In this document: positions 1-10,556 of the stretch, one piece after another
Layout of the letters: each line of letters starts with the position of its first letter
How positions within the stretch are numbered: the first letter of the stretch is position 1
Assembly: GCA_000750105.3 (NCBI GenBank)
Contig: JPHH03000032.1
Coordinates: 1 to 64,000, forward strand
DNA: 64,000 nt
DNA from: Tolypocladium sp. Sup5 PDA-1
Taxonomy: Eukaryota > Ascomycota > Sordariomycetes > Hypocreales > Ophiocordycipitaceae
Direction: 5' to 3'
Notes under the pieces: generated by a model
What the model saw: only the letters and a program-made list of their open reading frames with translations
Databases searched by the model: none
What the model was told of the DNA's origin: nothing
Translations under genes and position numbers: made by a program

Positions 1-802
1 AGTATTAAAGTAATATAAGTATATTTATATTAGAATAATATAAAGTATTATATTAAAAGCTAGCGAGGTATCTATACTATAGTAAGGAAATTAAGGGGTC
101 TTATATACTAGGTATATATTCCTAGATTATTAAGAGCCCTTAATAATCTATTACCTAGATTACTTAGATTATTAACTAATCGTAGTAATCTAGCTTACCT
201 AGATTACCTACCGATCTTAATAATCTAATATCGCTATGCTACTATTAGCCCGTTATTCCGACTATTATTCCATGCGGCCTGCCTTAGCGCCTGCATAGCC
301 GGCCCATCCCGTGGCCCGTTAGCCTAGGTCGTAATAATTATCCGCGTATTACTCCTTTTATAGCTTCTAGTAATCCTAGCGCTAGGGGAAAAGATTAAGG
401 TACTTACTTATAAAGGGGCTCTAATTATATTATAGGTTAACGTCCCTATTATTAAGAAGGTTAATATCCTTAGTCTCTAAGCCTCTCTATAAGAGGAGCC
501 CTATAAGCTCCTCTTACTTATCGGCAGTAATTTAATCCTCTTAGTAAGGATCCTCGATAAACTTATCTTCTATAAGGGTAAGGAGGTTACTATAGTAGTT
601 ATCTAGGTAAGCTAATAGATATACCTCGAGGTAGAAGTTATATACTTTATTAAGGGAGAATAAATATACTAAAGGCCGAGTATAATAATCGTTATATAAG
701 TTATAGAGTTAGTCCTTGCCTAAGAAGTTAGCTATTTAGTTAATAATACGAGTTATTGTATAAGTCTATGCGCTACTTAACGCGTAAGATAAGATAGGTA
801 TC

Positions 803-878
803 CCTATATAAGTTAGAGCGACTATTACTATATAAGTTAGAGCGACTATCTTTATATAAGTTAGAGTAACTATCTTTA
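803..878. repeat. Tandem repeat, about 25-bp unit, in the RIP-like tract
   Basis: Three adjacent units share the core TATATAAGTTAGAG followed by a CGACTAT or TAACTAT variant. A further partial copy (CTTTATATAAGTTAGA) resumes directly after the LTR-like island at 1153, so the array was split by that insertion. Confidence 0.7.
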
Positions 879-1152
879 TGTAAGGGGATGGTCACAGAAT
901 ACCTCCAGTTAGGTATCGAAGATGGGAGAGTACAACGGCTTGGCATTCAGTGCTGTCTATCCTCTCTGTCCTGCAGAGACTCTCAGAGACTGAATCTTGC
1001 AGAGGGAAGATTCCCTCTGCAGAGTCGAAGGGGGAGTCCCCCATGACTACGTGGCGAGTCCCGACCGTCTGGTCGGTGAAACGCGAATGACACACTGGTA
1101 CCTGGTACCTTTGACCCCTGCCAGCCTGTACCTCCTGGCCACGCTTCTCACA
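879..1152. mobile_element. Solo LTR, family distinct from the copia LTR
   Basis: This 274-bp block starts TGTAAGGGG and ends CTTCTCACA (TG...CA termini). It is flanked on both sides by the 5-bp direct repeat CTTTA (874-878 and 1153-1157). Its composition is normal although the surrounding DNA is extremely TA-rich, so it probably inserted after the surroundings were mutated. No open frame, primer-binding site or polypurine tract adjoins it, which is why it is called a solo LTR. Its sequence is unlike the LTRs at 9230, 25895 and 31323. Confidence 0.72.
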
Positions 1153-2480
1153 CTTTATATAAGTTAGAATATTAGCATAGCGGTATATAGCCTATAAATT
1201 AACGCTTATATAAATAGGTCTTTATATTATATAAGTTAAAGGTAAAGAGGCAAGGAGAGGCAACTATAGCTATCTTAAAATATAAGAGGAATTAACTAGG
1301 ATTTTTTATTATTAAAATCTCGAAAGCTTATAAATATTATAACTTATATCGATATATATATAAGGGACTATCTATTTATAGGGACATAGACGTCTCTCTT
1401 ATACCTATAGACTCGCTAAGCGTCCTAATATTCCTCTACTTTTTTATATTTTCTATTTTTCTAGTTAGGGGTCTATATTAATACCTTAATAAAATAGCTA
1501 GTACGAGCCTAGGCAAAGGCGATAGCAAGGACGGACGAGGCTACGGTAGAAGAGCCCTACTTAGCTATATCTTAGGGGATTAGATATTACTCGCGGTTCT
1601 CTTATAAGACCTAGATATATTACGAATAGTATTACTAAAGCGCTAGGCCTATATTAATAAGGTTAGCTAATACTATATAGGTAGGAAGTAGTAGCTAGAT
1701 ATATATAGTACTTAACTACCTCTGCCTATAAGAGAGGCAATTTATAGTCTACTTCCGTAGATCCTAGAGATTCACGAACTAGTTATCTAGAAGTACCCTC
1801 TAGTATTAATTACACTTACGATCTAGCGGGAGATCGTCTCTATTATCTTAGCTATGCCCTAGCCCTCCTATGCCTCCCTAAGGAGGTAGCGGCAGCGGCG
1901 GCGGCGGCGGTGGCCCAATAGTAGCGGAAGCTATGCCGTAGATCTAGCGAGTGGTTAGTGTCTCGATAGCTACGGCAGCGGGATTCGAAGTTAAGGGCGG
2001 TCGATAATGAGAGAGAGAGAGAGAGAGAGAGAGGCCCGAGAGAGAGGGGCGAGAGAGAGGGGCGAGAGAGACCTGTTCAACGAGAGAGTTACCGAGCAAC
2101 GGACTAGGGCAGTGAATCTAGGCAGTGAATTCACTTACTTTCCTTCCTATAGGAAGCCGTAACGCCCTATATAGTAACTCGAGAGGTAGCGCCGCTACCG
2201 ACGATTGCGATAATATTAATAACTAACTGACTGACTAACTGCCGACGATTACGAGTCTACGACGACGATAATAATAATAATAATCGTCGATGGATTTCCC
2301 CCTCCCCGGGGGGGGGGCCCCTACGGGGGGCTGCCTACGGCGAGCTCTTCGCCCTTAGCGGGCTATGCCTCTGGCGGCTCTCCGAGGGTAGACTTGCGAT
2401 AGTATATTAAAGCTGCTAACGATACTGTTGAATTGATAGCTTTAGGGGCTTAGGGGGGCTTAGGGGGCCACGATATCCTA

Positions 2481-3734
2481 CACGCCCAGCTTCCTGCCCT
2501 CAACACTACAAACGCGTTATCGCGGCCCTCTTTTGGGAGTCACGGAAGGCACTCAATCTATCCCACGGTTAACCAACGGTTGAATTTCAGCCAGTCAACG
2601 CTCGAGTTGGCGAAATCTAGCTAGTCAACGCTCGGCGGGATGACCCGGAACTCAAAAACAGTCCCATAAAGAAGCAAAGCTAGAAGCTGCTGCTCACCCA
2701 CTTGCGTGGTCTCACAATTGCAGATTCTGTACAGCTTTGCTTAATTAGTGAAGGTTGAAAAGTTGGATACGCAATCGACGCAGATACGGGTTTTGTCAAC
2801 CCCTCTCCAAGGGAGAGGGGGCAGCCTAAGCTCCCAGCGCAGCGTGTGCTTAGTCATTGCCCGCGGGTACTGCACTGACTTGCTGACGGCGCCGTTTTGT
2901 GCATGTGTGTCGACAGCCAAAACCTCCACGTGTGCTCCCCATTTATGCGCTTGGTTCATGGGAGCACCCCCTGCCATCCCGCCCAGCTTTAGAACCCGCC
3001 AGCCCGCAGCCCGCCCATCTCTTACCAAGCAGGGCTGGGGCTGACAGGCGCCGAGGCCGTCCGTCATTGTCCGTTGGCTGAGTTGGCAGCGTTGGGCGCA
3101 GTAGTTGCGGATGGAAACTGGTGCGTCTGGCAACGGAGAGAGTGCACGACAGGGGGGAGGGGCTTCAGGTCGTAGTCGCGGAGGAGGCTTGCATGTACCC
3201 GCTCAGCCTGTTTTGTACGTTCGGGGGTACGCACCCGCCTGACACCGCAAAGTCCGGACACGCTGGAGTGCGAGCTCGAGACGGGCTGTCCTCTGCGCGA
3301 CACAGCGGGCTTAAGCCTCGAGTTGGGCCCGGCGAAGAGGAGGCCAGCACCCCCGGCCGACTAGAGGCGCTCCGTCCAGTAAATTACTGATACATGGCAC
3401 CAGGGTGTCTTTCCCTTCCTTCCCATCCTGCCACTCTGTTCTCCAAATCTCCTCGTGTACATTTGTTTGTCAACCCTTGCTTGACAACCTTTTTTCTCAC
3501 CACGGCCAACGACACCCTTAATTCTATCCAGCGACTCCCGACTGTTGGAATCCGACTCCTGGTGGTAGCGTTCGTCCCCCGCTGCGACCGCCTTGACCTC
3601 GATCCGCGCCGACCGCGCTTCAGGTCCTGCCCTGCAATACAACCTCACGGTCCGCCTGCCACGTCTCTCACTATTCGCAACCTGGCTGGTGTCCTCGGGT
3701 TGATCGGGCATTCGCCCGCAACTTCATACTCATC
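2481..3734 (+). other. Upstream region of the flippase gene
   Basis: Normal GC composition with overlapping short frames on both strands, none with a recognisable domain. The last 350 bases are pyrimidine-rich and are probably promoter and 5' leader of the flippase. A short direct repeat (CAGTCAACGCTCG type) occurs near 2590-2635. No gene is called. Confidence 0.5.
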
Positions 3735-6700
3735 ATGAGCCCCCCTACAAGTCCAGAGCCTGGCCCGGACGCCAAGTCGTCCAAGCCCAAGACGCAGAGA
3801 GCACGATGGGCGACGCGTAAAATGACGGTTAAGAGCAGCAACACCAAGCGACTGTCCCTCCTGAACCGCATGCACAAACGATCTCAATCGGAGAAGAGCG
3901 TCGCCGGAGGCGATGGAAACGGCGCACCCTTCGATCGCCATGACCCCGATCGTAACGACGACGAGAACGAAGACCCGGCGAATGGCGCGGGCGAGGGTGA
4001 CTCCGAGTCTGATGGCGAGGACTCGACCCGTACTCTGTACTTCAACCTGCCTCTTCCCGACGACATGCTCGAAGATGGCCGCCCTGTATATACCTATCCC
4101 CGAAACAAGATTCGAACGGCAAAATACACGCCCTTGTCGTTTATACCAAAGAACCTGTGGTTTCAGTTCCATAATATTGCAAACATCTTCTTCTTGTTTT
4201 TGATCATCCTTAATGTACGTAATGATCCTTACCTGTCGCCATTGGACGAGGCGCGAGACTCTGGAAATCTCTCGGCACTAACTCAGCGTTTGTATAGATT
4301 TTCCCCATCTTCGGTGGTGTCAATCCGGGCTTGAACGCGGTGCCGCTCATCGTCTTCATTGTTCTCACAGCCGCAAAAGATGCCATAGAAGACTACCGGA
4401 GAACTATCCTGGACATTGAGCTCAATAACGCGTCTGTTCATAAGCTGCACCACTGGGAAAACGTCAATGTTCAGGAGGATAATGTATCAACCTGGCGAAG
4501 ATTCAAGAAAGTAAACTCACGGTTCTTTGGCGCCATCTGGCACGCCATTGAGAGCCTGTGGTCCAAGAAGGCCAGAGCCCTTCGAGCTGAGCGAAAGCAA
4601 CAGAAGCTGCATCCTGAGATGGTAGACGAGGGCAGACCTTCGGTTGAGACGGTTCGAACACGCAGGTCAATCCGCGACTCCATTGCATCGCCCTTTGTTA
4701 ACCGCGAATCCTTTATCGACGCCCAGGAAGAGATTCAAATGACTCCGGTGCCATCCCCGACTCCTGCCAATGATGTAACTCATGTTCGTTTCCCGGATGA
4801 GCAAGACGCGAAGCGTGCCGCCGCCGTCCAGGATGTGAAATTGGACCTGATCAACTACCTGAAGCCACCTCAAGGCGCTCGTTTCAAGAAGGATACCTGG
4901 AAGGGCCTGCAAGTCGGCGACTTTGTTCGTATTTATAACGATGACGAATTGCCCGCCGACATCATCATCCTTGCTACATCCGACCCCGATGGAGCCTGCT
5001 ACGTCGAGACCAAGAACTTGGATGGTGAGACTAATTTGAAGGTTCGACAAGCCCTTCGCAGCGGCCGATCTATGAGACATGCCCGTGACTGCGAGCGTGC
5101 CGAGTTCAGAATCGAAAGCGAAGCCCCTCATCCCAACCTTTACAAGTATAACGGAGCCATCCACTGGAAACAAGTCATACCTGGATACGAGGACGACGAG
5201 CCGGAGGACATGACCGAGCCCATCACCATTGATAACCTGCTACTTCGAGGTTGCCATTTGCGCAATACTGAGTGGATCTTGGGTGTTGTCGTTTTCACGG
5301 GCCACGATACGCGAATCATGATGAATGCTGGTATTACGCCGAGCAAGCGAGCCAGAATCGCCAGGGAGATGAACTTCAACGCTATCTGCAACTTTGGAAT
5401 TCTTCTCATCATGTGTCTTCTCGCAGCCATCGTGAATGGCGTTGCTTGGGCCAAGACCGACGCCTCTCTTCATTTCTTTGAATATGATTCCATTGGCGGA
5501 ACTGCCCCCATCAGTGGTTTCATCACCTTTTGGGCTGCCATCATCCTCTTCCAGAATTTGGTTCCCATTTCACTCTACATCACATTGGAAATTGTGAGAA
5601 CACTCCAGGCCATTTTCATCTTTAGCGACATCGAAATGTACTACGAACCGATTGACCAACCCTGCATTCCCAAATCTTGGAATATTTCCGACGACGTCGG
5701 TCAGATTGAGTACATCTTCTCGGACAAGACTGGCACGCTCACCCAAAACGTCATGGAATTCAAGAAGGCGACCATCAATGGACAACCCTACGGCGAGGCT
5801 TACACGGAGGCACAGGCCGGAATGCAGAAGCGACTGGGAATCGACGTCGAGAAAGAAGCTATCCGTATCCAGGCCGAAATTGCGGAAGCCAAGGTGCAGG
5901 CCCTCGAAGGCCTGCGCAAGATCAACGACAACCCATACTTGCACGACGAATCCCTCACATTTATTGCTCCCGATTTCGTGTCCGACTTGGCAGGAGAACA
6001 TGGTCAGGAACAAAAAACTGCTATTGAAGACTTCATGCTGGCCCTGGCCCTTTGCCACACCGTTATTGCTGAAAAGGTTCCCGGTGATCCGCCCAAGATG
6101 ATGTTCAAGGCACAATCCCCCGATGAGGAGGCCCTCGTAGCCACAGCGCGCGACATGGGCTTCACCGTCTTGGGACATTCCGGCGATGGCATCAATCTCA
6201 ACGTCATGGGTGAAGAGCGCCATTATCCAATCCTCAACACGATCGAATTCAACTCAACCCGAAAGCGCATGAGCTCCATTGTGAGAATGCCCGACGGCCG
6301 AATTGTCCTGATCTGCAAAGGAGCCGACTCGGTCATATACGCTCGTTTGAAGCGAGGTGAGCAGCAGCAGCTGCGACGAGAGACCGCGGAGCACCTTGAA
6401 ATGTTTGCCCGGGAGGGTCTTCGCACGCTTTGCATCGCCCGTAAGGAGCTGACTGAAGAGGAATATCGCAACTGGAAGAAGCAGCACGACGCTGCAGCAT
6501 CGGCTCTGGAAAACCGCGAGGAGAAGCTCGAGAATGTCGCGGACATGATTGAACAGGAACTGTACCTTCTTGGAGGCACCGCCATCGAGGACCGTCTTCA
6601 AGACGGCGTGCCTGACACCATCGCTTTGCTTGCCAAGGCTGGTATCAAGCTCTGGGTCCTTACAGGCGACAAGGTAGAGACGGCCATCAATATTGGATTT

Positions 6701-8467
6701 TCCTGCAACCTGCTCAACAACGACATGGAGCTGATTCACCTGAGGGTCGACGAAGACGAGAGCGGAGAGACCAGAGACGAGGTCTTCCTGGAAAGCGTAG
6801 AGAAGCAACTGGATCAGTACCTAAGCGTCTTCGGCCTGACCGGAAGTGACGAAGATCTCGCCGTGGCCAAGAAGAGTCACGAACCTCCCGGCCCAACCCA
6901 TGGTGTTGCCATTGACGGTTTTACTCTGCGTTGGGCACTCCACGATAATCTGAAGCAGAAGTTCTTGCTGTTGTGCAAGCAGTGTCGGTCGGTCCTGTGT
7001 TGCCGTGTTAGCCCTGCGCAGAAGGCTGCCGTTGTTGCCATGGTCAAGAATGGGTTGGACGTCATGACCCTTTCCATCGGCGACGGTGCCAACGACGTGG
7101 CCATGATCCAGGAGGCTGACGTCGGAGTCGGTATCGCCGGTATGGAGGGTCGACAGGCCGCCATGTCGTCCGACTACGCCATTGCGCAGTTCCGTTTCCT
7201 TCAGAGATTGGTGCTTGTTCACGGTCGCTGGTCTTACCGAAGACTGGCAGAGAGTATCAGCAACTTCTTCTACAAGAACATGGTTTGGACGTTTGCCATC
7301 TTCTGGTATGAAGTCTTTTGCGATTTCGACATGACCTACCTCTTCGACTACACGTACATTCTCATGTTCAGTCTCTTCTTTACCTCCGTACCCGTCGTCA
7401 TCATGGGTGTACTTGATCAAGACGTGTCGGACAAGGTCTCTCTCGCCGTTCCTGAACTCTACCGTCGCGGTATCGAACGTCTGGAATGGACCCAGAGGAA
7501 GTTTTGGTAAGTTTGAACCGCAACCCTAGGGCGGGCCGAATCGCTAACGTCAATTCTTACCAGGCTCTACATGGTTGACGGCATCTACCAGTCTGTCATG
7601 GTCTTCTTCATCCCCTACCTGCTCTTTATTCCCGCCAAATCGGTCACCTTTAACGGACTGGGCCTTGAGGACAGGCTTCGGTATGGTGCCTATGTCGCCC
7701 ATCCGGCCATCCTGGCCATCAACGGGTCCATCTTGATCAACACGTATCGCTGGGACTGGCTGATGCTCCTTATCGTGGTCATCAGTGATGTCTTCATCTT
7801 CTTCTGGACCGGCATCTACACCTCCTTCACCTCGTCGGGCTTCTTCTACCACACAGCCGCCCAGGTCTATGGCGAGGCCACCTTCTGGGCCGTCTTCTTC
7901 CTGGTTCCCGTCATTTGTCTGTTCCCTCGGTTTGCCATCAAGGCACTCCAGAAGGTCTATTGGCCGTACGACGTGGACATTATCCGGGAACAGGAGCTGC
8001 TGGGCCAATACGCCCACCTCGACAAGGGTGTCACGGGAGAAGCAAGCAGTGACAAGAGCAGCAGTGGAAAATCGGGGTCCGACAGCCCCAAGAGACCCAA
8101 ACACGTGGCGTATGGCAGCGTTGATGAGGACCTGCGACCGATTTACCCGCCTTCGGTAGCTACGCGAACGACGACTCACAATCGAACTCAAAACGGCAGC
8201 GATTCGACCAATTTCACGGGCAATCGCACGTCGCTCGATGCCGCCCCCCAAGGCCGTGTTTCCATAGAGCGAGCAAGGCCGTCGTATGACCGAATGCGCA
8301 TGTCGATGGACCGCGTTCGGGCCAGCTTCGAAGCCAGTAACGACTTCACCTCGGCGGCGCGATTGTCACGCATCGAATCGAGCCAATCCCATTCTCACCA
8401 CGCTCACGGCGGGCGGTTCAAGGCCAGACTGCGAGGATTGTCTCTGACCAAGAGCGCAAATATTTAG
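3735..8467 (+). CDS. dnf1: Phospholipid-translocating P4-ATPase (DNF1 type)
   Basis: A type IV P-type ATPase flips aminophospholipids and phosphatidylcholine from the outer to the cytosolic leaflet of the plasma membrane and late secretory membranes, usually with a Cdc50/Lem3 partner. Three exons are inferred: 3735-4214, 4298-7506 and 7564-8467. The introns (83 and 57 bp) have GTACGT and GTAAGT donors, AG acceptors and CTAAC branch points, giving about 1530 residues, the usual length for this clade. Visible motifs are the P4 N-terminal signature around PKNLWFQFHN (intron 1 follows shortly after), DGET of the actuator domain near residue 402, the phosphorylation site DKTGT with Asp about 636, VLTGD, and the hinge GDGANDV near 1088. 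The Ser/Arg-rich C-terminal tail follows the last membrane segments. Both junctions restore family-conserved sequence. The start is the first ATG in frame, before a basic, acidic-rich N-terminus. The gene looks intact. DNF1/DNF2 rather than DRS2 or DNF3 is judged from overall resemblance. Confidence 0.93.
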
Positions 8468-9229
8468 GTGTCTTTTGTCGGTCTGAGACGACGATGATAC
8501 GCGAGCTGCCGCGCACACATCAACAGCATCGGCGGTCGCCTTTCTGTCCCCGCGCGGTTACTGCGTCTTCATGCTGAGAGCATCCGCATATACCCCCCCT
8601 AATGAACGAGAGACCGCCTGTTTTGCGTGCGCGCGTTAACGATCTGCATGAGCAATCTACGAGTTTGTGGCACACTCACCATCCTTTTTCTTTGATTTGT
8701 TTTTTGGCCGTTAGCCGGCGACAAGACGTGCACATATCACCACTTATTCACCACCGACATCCGACCAAGAAGCGATTGATTATTGGCGGCACACCAAAAG
8801 AGATTTTTTCCCTTTGATATTCCCCTTTCCCCGGTGCAGTAATGGATTTGGGGAACGGATTGTCTTTGCAAGGCGTTTTGCGGGCCGGGGGCATGACGGT
8901 TTCTTTTCTTGTTTTAGTTTTTTTTGGTTTTCTCTCTCTTTCCCTTTTTTTTTCTTTTTTTAAATTTACTTTTTCATCCATATTTTTTTTTGGTTTTACC
9001 TCGCACACCTAGAGCTCGTCTCATCAAAAAAGAGATGGACAGCAGAGAGTGAAGAAGAGAGGAGCAAGGCATTCATGCCGACTGCAACATCATCATTTTT
9101 CCTTATTCCTGCTTGGCTTGTTTGATGCGCAGGGGCGGTGAAGCTGATATAGAGATGGGAAAGGCGTTCTGTACAGTATGGGGGCACACAGTTGTGGAGG
9201 AGCCCTGGATACGGGTGTGCTGTGCATGT
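8468..9229 (+). other. Flippase 3' region, T-rich
   Basis: No gene seen. Long T-rich and TC-rich runs at about 8895-8995 are compatible with 3' UTR and termination of the flippase transcript. The last bases (9225-9229, CATGT) are the left target duplication of the following solo LTR. Confidence 0.5.
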
Positions 9230-9463
9230 TATCGCTATGAGCGTGACCCGAATCCCGTTAAATGCGTGATCAATTGATATGACTTCTATGACTCTTCCAG
9301 CTGTTAAAAGAGGCTGGAAAAAGGATTCCTCTTATCCTTGCAGCTACAGCTTGTAACCCCTATCCATGAGTCATTAATGTAACATTGCTGCTAAAGGAGG
9401 TTTCTGAGTCGGCCAGTCCGGCCGGGTCTCCCGGGCCTGCCTCGTCAACCGGTCTATCCGACA
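9230..9463 (-). mobile_element. Solo LTR of the copia family at 25.9-31.6 kb
   Basis: This 234-bp sequence matches the two LTRs of the copia element almost base for base from TATCGCTATGAGCG to GGTCTATCCGACA. It is flanked by perfect 5-bp duplications CATGT (9225-9229 and 9464-9468). It differs from the full LTRs by about six substitutions, mostly C to T, and lacks one 45-bp copy of the internal GC-rich CCGGGTCGGCC repeat. Recombination between the two LTRs of an older insertion would leave exactly this structure. Strand is given by analogy with the coding strand of the complete element. Confidence 0.95.
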
Positions 9464-9860
9464 CATGTAAATAGTTTATCCTCTTTTTGGAGATAGAAAA
9501 AAGCAGCATCAATGTTGATCAATGTTCAAACAAGAATCTGGCCAGGCGGCGTGAATGCTGAAGCAGTAGTGACACACGGAAACAAAACCAGTCGAGTGGT
9601 GTGATGCAGATTTCAGGCGGCACGGCCGTGTACTGTGCAGGTACAGGTACAGGTACAGGTACAGACAGGCACAGGTTCAGGGCCGTGATCCGCCAGCCCC
9701 ACACGAGCTCCTGCCTCTGCAGTCGCCAACCTCTTTTTCCTCGAACCTCACCCGACTTGCCCGTCCCCCCTAGCCCCACGAGTCCCCGAACCTCGTCTGC
9801 CATTGTGCGAATACCATCGCCCGGGGTTGCGGCAGTTGCCCACCAAGTGAAGGAAGGAAA
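9464..9860. other. Non-coding stretch with (GTACAG)n
   Basis: Contains a short tandem run of about four GTACAG units at 9639-9664. The open frames here are not recognisable and the minus-strand one is antisense to the SHMT fragment. No gene called. Confidence 0.5.
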
Positions 9861-10124
9861 CCCGCCATGACCACGCGCGGCTTCAACGAGAACGACTTCG
9901 TCAGCGTCGCTGACATCGTAGACCGCGCCGTCACCATCGCCGCCCGCATCGACAAGACCGTCAGGGCCGCTGCCAAGGAGCGCGGAGAGAAGAGCCCCGG
10001 CAAGCTCAAGCTGTTCCTGGATCATGTCGGCAGCGGCGAGTCGGAGCCCGAGATTGTCCAGCTGCGAAGCGAGGTTGAGGATTGGGCCGATACCTTTCCA
10101 CTGCCTTGGGAAGCCAGCCAGTAA
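9861..10124 (+). pseudogene. Orphan C-terminal fragment of serine hydroxymethyltransferase
   Basis: From about 9861 the frame reads PAMTTRGF and continues for 85 residues after the Met to a normal stop. It matches the C-terminal end of cytosolic SHMT as I know the family, including the AVTIAARIDK and KSPGKLK segments and the final EVEDWADTFPLPWE. The PLP-binding lysine and the large catalytic domain, about 390 residues upstream in a complete enzyme, are absent. The sequence before PAMTTRGF diverges at once. GC-rich codon usage without stops or frameshifts suggests a recent partial duplication or transposed fragment. An expressed 85-residue peptide cannot be excluded, but no catalytic role is possible. 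A complete SHMT gene is expected elsewhere in the genome. Confidence 0.8.
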
Positions 10125-10556
10125 TCTGTCTCGCTCGAGTGGCTCAGTGAGGTGGATCAATTGACGAGCGCTTTTTTCTTTTTTTTTTTTTGCGCATGGG
10201 TATATCTTTGCTTTGTCGTAGTTCCTCTTGTTTTTTTGGGGGGGGGGGGGGGGGGGGGCAGAACAAAACATATCCCCTGCCAAGTGCATGTTATGCGGAA
10301 ATGGGCGCAAACGTAATTTAACTTCGTGTATAAGTCGGTCAGATTAGAGGCGATTATGGATAATACGAGGATCAACTCCCCGATTGGATCATCTTTCAGC
10401 GTGTCACTTCCCGATAAAGCTGGCAACGACTCGATCCCTGTGACAAAGGCACCGGCCACGATCATCAAAACGCTGTTCCGGCATGAATACAGGCTGCAAG
10501 AGGTCGCTAAGTTGCTACACGAACGCAAAAACGCATGGTATCAAATCTTTCCAACC
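10125..10556. other. Non-coding stretch with 21-bp poly-G run
   Basis: Holds a T-rich run (about 10171-10191) and an uninterrupted G run at 10238-10258 preceded by seven T. No recognisable gene; short frames here lack similarity to anything I know. Confidence 0.5.

Larger units (their letters stand above)
1..2480. repeat. TA-rich, RIP-like degenerate tract
   Basis: This tract is dominated by TA, TAT, CTA and TAG words and has no usable reading frame. CpA and TpG are visibly scarce while TpA is abundant, as expected for repeat-induced point mutation of an old repeat. It also holds a (GA)n run near 2008-2033, an (ATA)n run near 2266-2283, a G-rich stretch near 2300-2340 and three telomere-like CTTAGGGG units near 2439-2468. 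One compositionally normal island at 879-1152 is listed separately. The original element cannot be recognised. Base composition returns to normal at about 2480. Confidence 0.75.

Noticed and set aside
5570..6223. Long minus-strand frame of 217 codons
   Set aside because: Antisense to the flippase catalytic domain; no domain of its own.
9519..10310. Minus-strand frame of 263 codons
   Set aside because: Antisense to the SHMT fragment and running through homopolymer tracts; low-complexity start and no family.
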